DNA from: Vicia villosa
Lineage: Eukaryota > Streptophyta > Magnoliopsida > Fabales > Fabaceae
Assembly: GCF_029867415.1 (NCBI RefSeq)
Contig: NC_081183.1
Span: 140,143,951-140,207,950, forward strand
Reading direction: 5' to 3'
DNA: 64,000 bases
The number at the start of each line of letters is the position of its first letter. The first letter of the stretch is position 1. The notes under the pieces were generated by a model, which did no database searches, was not told the origin of the DNA, and worked only from the letters and a program-made list of their open reading frames with translations. This document shows, piece by piece, positions 21,720 to 33,012 of this stretch. Both the position numbers and the translations under genes were made by a program.

Positions 21720-24700
21720 TGTTGCACCCCAAAATTTGCCAACTTAATTTTACTTCTAACTGGCTTATGTTTCTCATTCATCTTCATACTTCCATAGGTC
21801 ATGTACATAACCTTGCATTCATTCAGGAATTAATTCAAGAAATGGGATCAAAGGTCTTATGGTGAACTCATTGTCTTTTGCAAGTTTGCTTCAACAAAAG
21901 TTCTCCTGGAACGTGGGTTAGGGTTAATTTCCCTATTCCGTGTGACAATAAATAGGTCAAAGGAATAATAGAATGAAGTTTGTTTATTCGTCTAATTGTC
22001 ATGAAAAAGAAGGCGGTTTCTGGCATTTAATCAGATGACTTTCATGGTTCATTAATTAAATAACCAAATGAAATTTATGGCTTAGAGTTTATCTCTCTAA
22101 ATAATTAGTGAGAGATTGGTTTATTGAACTTATCTCATGGTTTGATAGTCAGATGTTCAAAGAGATGATTCGTTCTTTAAAGATTTAATTCATCCGTTAT
22201 GGCTTGGTAATTCAGTGGCGTCTCGCAAGCAACTCTTGGTGCAAATTGAAACAAGCTTTGAGAGTCAAAATTGAGTATATGAAAAAGTGAAAGCATACTT
22301 GAATTTGAGAAAAAAAAAGAACTTTATGAAATATTCAAGGGATCGCACTTTGACTTTGTTTCAACCACTAACTGCACCTTAAATTCATTCAAAGATAGAA
22401 GATCCATTTCAAAATCCAATACAAGGACATTACACAAAAGTGGAAAAGACATGGAAAATTACATTCAAAGAATGGATGCAAACTTCTCATTATTTGAATA
22501 AGTCTATACAATGTCAAACTTTTACTTATAAGTATACCATTCAAGACCCAAATACATTGTAAAATTGAATTTACAAAAGAATACACTCTTGACATAATTT
22601 AATCAGAGTTTGACTTTGCCCTTTGACCTCTGTCCGAAACTTCCATAGACTTCTTAAACCTCTTCACCTGTACGACTTCTGCTCCCACTTGTACTTTGTT
22701 ATCTCCAAATTTCTAGGCCTGCATAATCAAAACAAACTCAGTCAGTTACCAAGGCACCCACATAATCCAATTCAATGTCTCACTAATTTTATTTATTGAA
22801 GACACTACAGCATTCCAAAAATTCAGAACAACAAAAACAAAAGGTAATTCATACCATTCAAAACAGTCCCTTATTCAGCCCCACCTACATATACATTTAC
22901 CAAACAATTCAAACATCAATTCAAAGCCTGCATAGTCATAAACATCACCCAAAATCACTGCAAATAAACCTGTCCAAACATAACCCTTCGAAACCATTTT
23001 TTTCTCTAATCCTGACTAAATTCTAACCATTGATTCAGCATAACCCCTAGCCTATTTCTAACAGCCACCAAAAAGTTAGTTATAACAACTAACTACCTCC
23101 TAACTACCCTTTTTCCAATAACAGAACCTATAACAGCAAACTAACTCAAACAGAAATCAGTTACAAAATACTAACTGAATGTAACAGAAAAAACCTAGGG
23201 TCTCTAACCAACCTAACAATCTACAACTGAATCCAAACAGAAAAATCAGAGAGGGAACTCACCTCTATAAATCAGAATTTGGCTTCAGTTCTTGAGCTCC
23301 CTCTTCAACATTCTTCACTCTTCAATTCAACCATTCTTCCAATTTCTCAGCCTCCACCATTTTTCTGATTCACTCACCTTCAAATTCCATTTCTTATTCT
23401 CCCCATTCTTCTTTATCTCCACACTCCAACCACTCTCATCAACCTCTCCACCATTTTTCATCTTCTTCATCATTGATCTTCCTTTCTTCTCTTTGAACCA
23501 TCTTCTTCCATCTCTTCGATCACGCCATTCATCATCTGGACCATTCCTTCTTCACCATTGTTCACATACACTCAACCTCCTTCGATCTCCATTTCCTCCC
23601 CTTTCAATTTGTTCCATTCTTCAGCTTCTTCTCTGCAATCATCATCAATCATCTTCATCTCTTCTCTCTTGCTCACCTTCTTCACAATTTTCTTTGATTC
23701 TCTCAATCTCCAATCACACTCTTCAATCCTCTCTTCATATCTCATAACAGAAGATCAAAAAAAAAAGCTCACAATTCTCTTCATTGGTGTTCTTCACTAT
23801 CGTCTCAACAACATCATAATCCGCATAATCCATCTCCTTCCATCAATATTCGTCAATCAGCTGCAACACCTTTAACCTGCAATCACGTTCATCAACCTCT
23901 GCATTACAACAACAGAACACAACAATAGTTCACAAGCAGAGAGACGAAGCAAAAAAAAAGAAGAGAGGAGGAAGAAGCGAAGGAACGAGGTGGAATAGAA
24001 GGAGATTAAGTTAGAGTGTGGTTACCTGAAGATTATCCGAAATTCTTCGTTCGTCCTCTAAATCTTCACTAAGTTCATACATCGCCACATTCTTCGTCGT
24101 CAACACAACGATTTCAGCATCTTCACCGCAATGTTACAGGACGAACGAGTCGACAGCATTGCAAAACGGCCATAGCTTCAATCCGTTCATCATTGTTCGC
24201 CCTCACTCGATCTTCGACGTCATCGCCTCAGCATCACGTAGAGTTCGCCAAAAAGGGAAGAAGAAGGATCGATAATCAAACTCGTTTGTGAAATACTTTA
24301 TCTCTGGATTTCTTGTCGTCGAACCAAGAGTGAAGAAGTACCAGACTTGTTTCCGATTGAGATGAGTGAAGATCGGAGGAATCTCCGCCGCCGTGTTGCC
24401 ATGAGGGAGAAAGAGAAGACGAGCTTGCAAGTCCGATAGCCACAAGTAACCCTAAATTCCCCTTTTCAATTTTATTGCTTAATTATATTTTACTTAAAGT
24501 CTGGTATTAATCTGATAACATCTAATCTTGCTAATTAATGTATTAATGTAACATAAGTATGGACTTAATTAACAATAATTGAATCAATAATAAAATCTGA
24601 ATCAATTTCAAATTGGATGTTGATAATGTTGGGCCAGCGAATCGTAACTCACACCCCCAGGTGGCCCATACCACGTTTTTGGCATTCTGAACAAAATAAA

Positions 24701-25980
24701 AACTATGTTGGGCCAATACACCGGGTCCAGCGCCTGCTAATCACACCCTTTATTTCAGTTTACACCCCTTGTTTCCATTTTGTTCAATTAGTATAATTCA
24801 GGTTCTAATTAGATTTTTTTACCATTCCTTTGAGTAAATAAAATGCTAATTTTCTTCCTTTTAATTTTAGACCTTAGTGCTAATTTTTGACATATAATGT
24901 TCATAAAAATATATTAGTTTTTAGGCTATTTGTTTTTAGTCTTTTTACTTGATTTAGAATCCAATTCCTCTCATAAAAATCAATATAAAAAATAGGGGTA
25001 TTTTACTTCATTTTTGTACTATATTTTGACTTGTTACTTCATGCTTGTGTGTAATTTTGCACCTTAGTATCATTCTCAATTTTGTTTCTAATTGTGACTT
25101 TAATTTCCATGTATTCTTTTATTCCTAACTTTAGGGAGAAACCATGATAACATTAGGATCTAGAAATTCCCATTTTAACACTTAGGCTGGTTGTTAGGCT
25201 AGTTTCTCATTTCTTTTCCTTTTCAACTTTAAAACACTTAACAGATACTTGATTTAAATTCCCTTAAAAGATACCAAGAAAACACCTAAAAAATGACTAA
25301 TAAATGCTTGACTAATGAAAAAGGGAATGGACACACTCGTATCCCTTGTTTAAGGGAACCACCTGAGTGAAAGTTCCTAATCTAAAAAACACCAACAAGA
25401 GTAATTCGAGTCTCCCTTGTTTAAGGGGTACACCCGAAACGCTCGACAAATTTCTCTCTTCTCTCTCTTGCCTTCAGGGCATTCTTTCTCCTAATCGGAC
25501 GCGTTATTTCCGCTCCATTCCCAGCTTAAGACTCCAGAGGTCGAGCAGCGGAGTGCGAATGTAACTGTTCAACTAAAAAACACAAAAACAAACAAAAACA
25601 AAAGAGACAAACTACGGCGCTCTGATTCCTGAAAAGGATACGTAGGTATTAGGTCGCGGGGCCTAAGCGAGCACAACTATTTATAAACCTTTTTTTCCCC
25701 GTATTTCTTTTCTTTCCTTTGCATGCATTCCCTTAGCATTAAGCTCTAGATTTATAAGTACACACCCTTTAGATAGCAACAAACATAGGTGGATACCATC
25801 GAGTACGATGGGCGTGAGGGGTGCTAGTACCTTCCCCTCGCGTAACCGACTCCCGTACCTTATCTCTGGTCGCAAGACCTTTTCTTATCCTTTATTTATT
25901 CTAGGTTTTCTGATATTCCTTTCCCTCTTTGGGATAAATATATTGGTGGCGACTCTGTTCACATTTCCGAGCCTGCGACA
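21720..25980 (+). repeat. Family A LTR, copy 1 (4261 bp)
   Basis: It begins TGTTGCACCCC and ends GCGACA, and is nearly identical to 54173-57789 and 62434-64000. TATAAAT at 23266-23272 is followed by a pyrimidine-rich leader (about 23285-23760), placing U3 at about 1.55 kb. Frames across the CT-rich part encode only Ser/Phe/Leu strings. Small hairpins include TCCCTT-GTTT-AAGGGA (25342-25357), CCCTT-GTTT-AAGGG (25414-25427) and a U5 stem at 25812-25843. Confidence 0.9.
23266..23272 (+). promoter_or_regulatory. TATA box of family A LTR, copy 1
   Basis: TATAAAT upstream of a pyrimidine-rich leader. The same box occurs at 55074 and 63976 in the other copies. Confidence 0.6.
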
Positions 25981-25982
25981 GC

Positions 25983-26000
25983 TGGCGACTTCACTGGGGA
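25983..26000 (+). other. Primer-binding site (Arg-tRNA type), family A copy 1
   Basis: TGGCGACTTCACTGGGGA begins two bases after the LTR end. This is the primer site typical of Ogre elements and is identical to that of family B. Confidence 0.85.
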
Positions 26001-26542
26001 CGTTAGACCTATTGCGGGTCTGTACTTAGCGAGTCGATCCTAGCCTTTGTTTGTTTGTTTGTTTATTGGGTGTGCTTATATATTGCTTATGCTTTGCTTC
26101 ATTTATTTTATGCTTGCATATCATGTCTATTTACTGCTTGCATATCATGTTTATTTTCTCGCATCCTGGACTATATTATGGGCTCCCGTGGGGGCCACAT
26201 ATTTTTCTGTTTGTCTTTGCAGGTGGGGGTTTTTGTGAGGTAAAAGGCCCACTACCCAGGCCAGTGACACATAGGATTAGTGTGGATGCCCATGTCAACT
26301 CCCGTAGCGTTTGATACGATCGAGCTTGACATGGGGTACCACAACCAGGCGATGTTCTTTCATGGAACATTGTATCTGGCACGTTTGTTGCCTCAAACAC
26401 ATTGTACCCCATGGGAATCGTTAACCCTTGTGGCCATTAGGGACCACCTGTCCGTGTCTAGACTTCATACCCGTGAGATTGGGGTGGGATAGGAAACTTG
26501 ACCTTCATCATACCCGGATTTCTGCTATTCAATAAAAGGCGT

Positions 26543-26923
26543 CGAACCTTTGATCCTGGGACATTTGACTTATACAGAAGTTCTACATCAGTTATCTATC
26601 AGAATCAACGTCGAACCTCTGAATCTGGAGGATTCGACCTTATTTGACTTATGCACAGATTATCTATCAGAATCAACGTCGAACCTCTGAATCTGGAGGA
26701 TTCGACCTCATTTAACTTATACAGAAGTTCTACATCAGTTATCTATCAGAATCAACGTCGAACCTCTGAATCTGGAGGATTCGACCTTATTTGACTTATG
26801 CACAGATTATCTATCAGAATCAATGTCGAGCCTCTGAATCTGGAGGATTCGACCTCATTTGACTTATGCACCGCCTATTTATCAAGAAAGCAACGTCGAA
26901 CCTCTGAATCTGGAGGGTTCGAC
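26543..26923 (+). repeat. Hairpin tandem array in family A leader
   Basis: Five units of about 68-80 bp each contain GTCGAACCTC...GAGGATTCGAC, which folds as GTCGAA-CCTC / GAGG-(A)-TTCGAC around an 8-base loop. The stems lie at 26610-26638, 26678-26706, 26757-26785, 26825-26853 and 26895-26923; a degenerate first unit starts at 26543. The same array is present in the other A copy at 58345-58728. Confidence 0.9.
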
Positions 26924-27223
26924 CATATCTTATTGACCATGAGAAGCTACTATCTGTCATACCCCAATTTTTGACCCTAAGATCATATATCATTCATATC
27001 CCAATCATTAATCAAGAGCTTCACTTGGAAGTTTTGTTTGTGGTGTTGCACTCACCTCATCAATAAGAGGGACCATCAAGCACCAATGATTGTGTATCTT
27101 GTATGCATATTATACTAACCCAAATACCAAAAAATATTGCTTTGTTTCTTTGTAGGCTTTTGTTTTGTAGGTACCAAGCCAAGACATGCAATAAACAAGG
27201 TATTTTCCACATTTTGGACTGAT

Positions 27224-28208
27224 GAAATCGATTTCCCTCTTGGGTAAATCGATTTCCCTACAACAATTTTCAACGAAATCACATTCTGGACAGCATGAAA
27301 TCGATTTCCCTCCTGGGCAAATCGATTTCCCTAGTGTATTTTGCGCCAAATTCTCTTCTGGAACAGAGTGAAATCGATTTCACTCCTGGGGGAAATCGAT
27401 TTCCTTAAGGCGAAATTCAAAAAAAATAGAGAGGGAAGCTTGATTTGATTTTGGCACCTATTTTCTTTGACCATTTTTGTCATTTTACCAATTTTCCACC
27501 TCACCAAAATACTTCCCTTCATTAATTCCATTTTAACCTCATTTTACCATTTTTACCATTTAAATGCCACTTTAATCACCAATTAAACACAAGTTAATTA
27601 ACCAAGAGCAAATGACCAAATTGCCACTACTCTTGCTCTTATCCTATAAATAGAGGCCACTACTCTCTCATTTCTCAAGCTTGGAGAGCCAAAAAATTGC
27701 TTGTAAATTCATTTCTCACCCTTTCCAAAACCCTCACCCAAAGTTCATTTTCATAAGATTAGTGAGATTCACATTGAATCTTGCTAATTTAGAACTAAAC
27801 CTCCTACATTTCTCTCTTTTCTTTGGTTGTTCATCTCCAAATTTGAAGGATCTACACACTTTGTGCTTGCTCTTGAAGCTACTCCAAGATTTTTGTTCAA
27901 GAAGTGGTAATTTGCTAGATCCATGATGTAGATCTTTATTGCTTGTGTTCAATGCATCTTTGATGCTATATTGATGATATTTTCTGGTTTTGTGATGGAA
28001 ATTCCGTGCTCAAGTTGATGTGTGATCATAAGGTGTTTGTATATTTGTTCAAATCAAGTTTCATGCCTTTAAATGATGTTTTTGCTGAAATTTACACTGA
28101 TGAAATCGATTTCCTTAAGGCTGAAATCGATTTCCTGCTGAATGTAACTTGTTTTTTTTGAAAACTGCACTATGGAAATCGATTTCCCCCTGCATGAAAT
28201 CGATTTCC
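27224..28208. promoter_or_regulatory. Five paired AAATCGATTT palindromes in family B LTR
   Basis: AAATCGATTT starts at 27225/27246, 27298/27319, 27371/27393, 28103/28124 and 28176/28197. Members of a pair are always 21-22 bp apart. Because each is palindromic, the two members can also pair with each other as a stem of about 12 bp. Three pairs precede the TATA box and two follow it. The arrangement is retained in copies 2 and 3. Confidence 0.85.
27645..27653 (+). promoter_or_regulatory. TATA box of family B LTR, copy 1
   Basis: TATAAATAG. Identical boxes lie at 40778-40786 and 50209-50217 in the other copies. Confidence 0.65.
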
Positions 28209-28255
28209 TGCTGGCAGAATGTGGTTTTTTGCCTTTTTTATGCTTGTTTTGGCTT

Positions 28256-28503
28256 CCTTCTTCCTCCACTTCATTAATATCATTGGATCTAGGATGTTGA
28301 TAGGTTTGAAATAACCTAATCCATAATATTAGATGAATGATATTAATGATAGTGTGAGTTGATTATCTTTTGTGAATTTTATTCTTCTTCCTCCACTTCA
28401 TTAATATCATTGGATCTAGGATGTTGATAGGTTTGAAAGGACCAAATCCATAATATTAGATGAATGATATTAATGATAGTGTGAGTTGATTTTACTTTAT
28501 GCA
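28256..28503 (+). repeat. Direct repeat (about 126 bp, two units) with long stem-loop
   Basis: Each unit holds CATTAATATCATT and, about 50 bases later, its exact complement AATGATATTAATG (28272/28336 and 28399/28463). Between them, GGAT/ATCC and, in the first unit, TAGGTT/AACCTA can extend the fold. The repeat is also present in LTR copies 2 and 3. Confidence 0.88.
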
Positions 28504-30393
28504 TTTTATCTTCTTCTTCTCCTTTTTTTCTTTTGATCGATGAAAGTCTTAACACTTTGAGAATTCTTATGGATTCTTAGTAAAGACTAGATCGTTACCT
28601 ATTTTCTTTTCGTGCGGTATTGCTTTCGGAGAATGATCTACATATCATTTCTCTCGCATGCATTAGCACATAAAATTTTGACCGGCCTCGTTGTAGGGTG
28701 ATTTATACATAAATCACTTGGCGATCTGCTTAACATAGCGCAATATTTCGTGTCCCGAATAAAAAAGATCAAATATGGAAGAGAATTGTATGCGGTTGAT
28801 TTAAGACTTATGGAGGTTTATCGTGTAGTCGCTATGATTTTATCAAGCTTCTGATAAATGTCCATTGAATTTAAATCCGAGAACATCCTTCACTCACCAT
28901 CGATCTTTACTACTAACTTTGATAACATTCTTGACAAGTTTCAAGATGGTTATCTTTAACATCTAACAATTGACTTTAATTTCCGCAATTTATTATACCG
29001 CTCTTTATATTTCTTGCTTTATCGCTTTATTTTATCATTTCATCATATTTACATTCCGCTATTTTTCCTTTGTCCATTTGGACGTTTCTATTCCGCTATT
29101 TTCTCTTTGTCCATTTGGACATATGTTTATGTTTCCGCCATTTTCTCTTTGTCCACTTGGACCATACTTTATTTTATGCTAAAACACTAATAATCAACCA
29201 AAATCTAAAAAATACTTACGGCTCTCTTTTGGACTATTGGTTACTATCCCGAGCATTTTGGAGATTTAGACTTATGGACTTAGGACCTCTGGACCCTCAT
29301 TCTGTTATTACTCTGTGATTGTTCTGTCTGTCTGGCATTGGATTGTTGTCTGTTTATGTGTGCAGGTATTTCCTTGAAAGCCCTTGATGGTTAATTCCAA
29401 GGCATTGATATAAGGATTTTACCCGAAAACAGCCGTTACTCTGCCCGATTTCCGTCAGAATTTTAATGTGCTTAATGCAAAGTGATGCTAAGATAATAAG
29501 TCTCTCTGGATCCCCAAATGATAATGTTGGTTTAGTATTGATATTCCAAAGGATGGGAAATCTACCTTGACTCACAATGTCAAGTGTTGGCTTCTTCTTC
29601 GGTTAGACCGTTTCTTTCCTTAGATTTTATTTTACGCAATAGGATAGCCTCTTCATCTCCTCCCATTCTTAAATTTTCAAAATCTTCTCCCTTTTTTCCA
29701 AAACCTTCTTATGTTTGCAAACCTTTTTTCAAAACCTTTCTTTAAAAAAACATCTTTTGCCCTTAGTGGCCTTTTTCTTCAAAGTTTAGACACCGTTAAT
29801 TGTAGAAATGAGTGGTTATACCCCACGATTTTGAAATTGATTGATATAATGAGATCTTTTCCGCATGAGAGAGCTAGTGGCATACTCGTTGATTTTATCC
29901 GAGTTGGAGCCCTTCTTTCATTTGCGATGCAAAGAACTCATTTGTTCTCATGATCAAGATCAATGGCTGAGTATTTCTCTCCAACGACGATAAAGTGTTT
30001 ATTCGTTTTTAAAAAAAAAATGTTTTCCCTTTAAGCGGAACTACATTAGCTCTGAATTCTCCATTGCACCGAGGAGGTATGCAGGCACAAAGCTTAACGC
30101 TTTGCCGAGCTTATTTTAAAAATCAAACAAACCCTTTTTTAGCACACACGACACAGATTTTCAAAAAGGTTCCTGTGGAGTACCACAGATATGAGGGGTG
30201 CCTAAAACCTTCCCCTCATATAATCAACACCCATACCTGAGATCTCTTTCTTGTTTTAAAAACAAAACTTTGGGTTTTACGTTCTTTTCCCTTTTCCTTT
30301 GAAAAAAATAAAGCGCGGTGGCGATTTCAAACGAAATATTGATTCGAGTCAATCCCATGGCTTCGATATCAGATTTTCCCCGCTACAGAAAAA

Positions 30394-30411
30394 TGGCGAC
30401 TTCACTGGGGA
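30394..30411 (+). other. Primer-binding site (Arg-tRNA type), family B copy 1
   Basis: TGGCGACTTCACTGGGGA, six bases after the LTR end. Confidence 0.85.
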
Positions 30412-31177
30412 TCCAGTTTTTAAGTGTGTTAAGCCTATTTTTGTTTATCTGTGTGTTTTATCTGTATATATTATTGTGTGCTTTGTTTGTTTATTTTTTT
30501 CTTTTTGGTGCTCGATGGTTCCTCTGTGATGAGATAAAGTTCTAACCCGGACTTTGGTGAGTAACTTGAGATAGGAGGTGGTAAGACCAATAGTCGCATG
30601 TCAGGAGCAATCCTTACCATGAGCGTCATATGGTGGAACCCCAATCAGTGGAGGCCTCATGGAAGGTAGTAGAGGTTGTTACGAACCATCGTGATAACGC
30701 TATTACTTTCAATAGTGAGTGTCCGTAGAAGCTGAATGGCCTAGAACCTTTTTAACCAATCTAAGCCTTTTTAGGATGTAGTGCAGAAACAAGATCAAGT
30801 ATCAATTTGAGCTTGTTGTCATGCGATACTACGCTCAGACGAGGTCTTTTTAGGCATATTATTGGCGCCCATGAGCAATTGTGCGTGCCGGTAATATCCG
30901 ATAGAAGATTGAAAACTCTGGGAACCTTTGTAGAACCCGATTGGCAGGTACAAAATTCCTTAGAACACACCTTGTGGGATGGGTAGACCCATGGCTCCAT
31001 GCTCGTGACGTCGAACCTAAGAACCTGGACTATGTGATTTTGTGTGATTTTATGTGATCTTGTGTGCTCTTGATTGTGGTTGATGCATAAACCATGCATT
31101 CATGCATTCATAAAAATGACATTCACAATTGGTTTTCAAGGAACTTAGAGACATTTTTTGTAAACATCACAGGTACC
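30412..31177 (+). other. Leader of the autonomous-type B element
   Basis: About 770 bp between primer site and ORF1. It is closely matched at 43547-44290 in the non-autonomous element. No protein is encoded. One GTCGAACCT motif near 31009 recalls the repeated hairpin of the family A leader. Confidence 0.6.
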
Positions 31178-32752
31178 ATGGATCAAAAGAGAAGCATCAA
31201 GAAGTACACTTTCAGGAATTCAAGTGCAAAGGAATTGAAAGAGCTAGCAACTTTGGTTCCTAATATTGACAACTTCAAAAACCGTTATGGGAAATTGATC
31301 TCTATCTTAAAGACCAAAGTGGAAAAAGGGATTCTTGAGACTCTTGTGCAGTTTTATGACCCGGTTTATCATTGTTTCACCTTTCCTGATTATCAGCTTA
31401 TGCCCACTTTGGAGGAGTATTCTTATTGGATTGGTTTGCCGGTTACGAATGACATACCGTTTAGTGGTCTAGAGAAAGAGCCTCGGGTTGATGAGATAGC
31501 AGAACTCCTTCAGTTGAAGATATCAGATGTGAAAGCAAATATGACCAAAAAGGGAGGAATTTGGGGGTTGACTTCTAAGTTCTTGATTGGAAAGGCTTCT
31601 ATGTTGGCTAGTAAAGGAAGTATGATTGCTTTTGAGACATTTTTTGCCTTGCTCATCTATGGTTTGATACTCTTTCCCAACATTGACAATTTTGACGATG
31701 TTAATGCTATTCGGATCTTCATGATTGGGAATCCCGTTCCTACTTTGCTTGGGGACACTTATCATTCCATTCACCATAGGAATGATAAGAAAGGTGGACT
31801 TATCAACTGTTGCACTCCTTTGCTCTATAAGTGGTTTATTTCGCACTTACCTCAAGCTAAGAGTTTCTTGAACAACCCTGATGGTCTCTCATGGTCTCAG
31901 AAGATCATGCCTCTTACTAATGGGAATATCCATTGGTACAATCCTGCTTATGACATTGGTGAGATTATTGATAGTTGTGGAGAATTCCCTAATGTACCTC
32001 TTCTTGGTATACAAGGAGGAATTACCTACAACCCCATTCTTTCAAGGCGTCAATTTTGTTACCCCATGAAGGAGCGACCCGTTAGTATTCTTGTGTCAGG
32101 AATATTCTATCTTAATCAGGATGGAAATTCGGATATGAGAAATCGGTTTGTGCGTGCTTGGCACCATGTTGATAGGAAGAGACATTTGGGAAAGAAGCAA
32201 TGTGTTGCTCTCAAAGACTACACTGATTGGGTTCAAGCTAGAGCTCATACTTTTCAGATGCCTTATTTACTTGAGGAGCCTTCTCTACCCATTACTCCAC
32301 CATTATCTTTCACTACTCCTATTGAAAGTAGTGAGGGGCATCTAGAGCTCGTGGCTAAGATGAGATTGGAAAGAGACGCTTGGGAGAAGAAGTTCCATGC
32401 TTTGGAAATGGAGAATAAAGAGTTGAAGATACATTTGAAAGAAAAGGATGAAATGCTTGATATCCAAGATGGTTGGTTGATGGAAAAGGATGATCAAATC
32501 CGTCATCAAGAAGAGTTACTTCAACAACATGGTGAAAAGAGAAAGAGACAACAAGAGGATTTATTTTCCTCTGGTAGTCGTGAAGATTCAGTTGCCTGGA
32601 AGGAAGTTGCTGATAAGCTGATGGTCGAGAATGCTCATTTGAAGGCCTTTTATGAAGATGAGTTAGAGAAGCTCCGTAGGAAGCTACAGAAAGGAGTTGG
32701 ATCTTCGTCAGAAGTGTTCCCTTCTAGTTTTTACTTTTCTTTTGTTTTGTAA
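31178..32752 (+). CDS. Ogre ORF1 protein (DUF7745/plant-mobile-domain-like plus coiled coil)
   Basis: 524 residues from the ATG at 31178 (context ACCATGG). The open frame extends upstream to 31094, but the later Met is preferred for its context. Residues of about 60-350 form a globular region with PTLEEYSYWIGLP, GIWGLTSKFLIGKA, LIYGLILFPNI, NPVPTLLGDTYHSIH and YTDWVQARA, a pattern I associate with the DUF7745 or plant-mobile-like proteins common in legume genomes and in Ogre ORF1. Residues of about 390-510 are a charged, heptad-like coiled coil. An ORF upstream of gag is characteristic of Ogre; its role is unknown. The frame is intact, whereas pol downstream is damaged. The non-autonomous copy lacks this ORF completely. 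Confidence 0.85.
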   Translation: MDQKRSIKKYTFRNSSAKELKELATLVPNIDNFKNRYGKLISILKTKVEKGILETLVQFYDPVYHCFTFPDYQLMPTLEEYSYWIGLPVTNDIPFSGLEKEPRVDEIAELLQLKISDVKANMTKKGGIWGLTSKFLIGKASMLASKGSMIAFETFFALLIYGLILFPNIDNFDDVNAIRIFMIGNPVPTLLGDTYHSIHHRNDKKGGLINCCTPLLYKWFISHLPQAKSFLNNPDGLSWSQKIMPLTNGNIHWYNPAYDIGEIIDSCGEFPNVPLLGIQGGITYNPILSRRQFCYPMKERPVSILVSGIFYLNQDGNSDMRNRFVRAWHHVDRKRHLGKKQCVALKDYTDWVQARAHTFQMPYLLEEPSLPITPPLSFTTPIESSEGHLELVAKMRLERDAWEKKFHALEMENKELKIHLKEKDEMLDIQDGWLMEKDDQIRHQEELLQQHGEKRKRQQEDLFSSGSREDSVAWKEVADKLMVENAHLKAFYEDELEKLRRKLQKGVGSSSEVFPSSFYFSFVL

Positions 32753-33012
32753 TTTTGGATATTTGAATCCTTTTGTAAGCTTTTCCATTACGAATGAAAG
32801 AATGTTATTATGTTTTGTGTTTTTTGCTAATGTTTACAATTAATGTCTTAAGGTTCCTTGAAAACCAATAAAAATCATTTGCATTGCATTTCATGCATCA
32901 TTCTGCATTTTGGTCTTGCTTCCGAGAGTATTCCCGAGGTCTTATTCAGTGTTCTTCATACAGAATCAAGCTATCTCACCGGTATAACACTCGAGCTAAC
33001 TGCAAGAAGAAG

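Larger units (their letters stand above)
21720..26954 (+). mobile_element. Family A Tat/Ogre-type element, 5' LTR and leader only
   Basis: The 5' LTR (21720-25980), an Arg-tRNA-type primer site and about 950 bp of leader are present, after which the family B element starts at 26955. The same leader continues unbroken at 58755 in the other A copy, so the B insertion point is precise. The left flank AATAC (21715-21719) is the expected target duplication; its right partner is not in the window. Confidence 0.85.
26955..30387 (+). repeat. Family B LTR, copy 1 (3433 bp)
   Basis: It begins TGTCATACCCC and ends CGCTACA. A TATAAATAG box lies at 27645-27653, so U3 is about 0.7 kb and R-U5 about 2.7 kb. 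It carries ten AAATCGATTT palindromes arranged in five pairs, two direct repeats of about 126 bp each holding a 77-nt stem-loop (28272-28348, 28399-28475), three GTCCA(T/C)TTGGAC hairpins (29070-29165) and a U5 hairpin (30190-30220). The 27676-28207 segment differs strongly from the other two copies, while the rest is nearly identical. Confidence 0.9.

Noticed and set aside
23292..23875. Ser/Phe/Leu-rich ORFs of 105-151 codons, repeated at 55100-55626
   Set aside because: They fall in the CT-rich R region of the family A LTR, differ in frame and length between copies, and resemble no protein.
25983..26000. tRNA gene
   Set aside because: Only the 18-nt complement of a tRNA 3' end is present, so it is a primer-binding site; no tRNA gene was recognised anywhere in the window.
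26047..26492. Short overlapping ORFs in the family A leader, repeated near 57856-58306
   Set aside because: Lengths differ between the two near-identical copies and no domain is visible; this is the untranslated leader.
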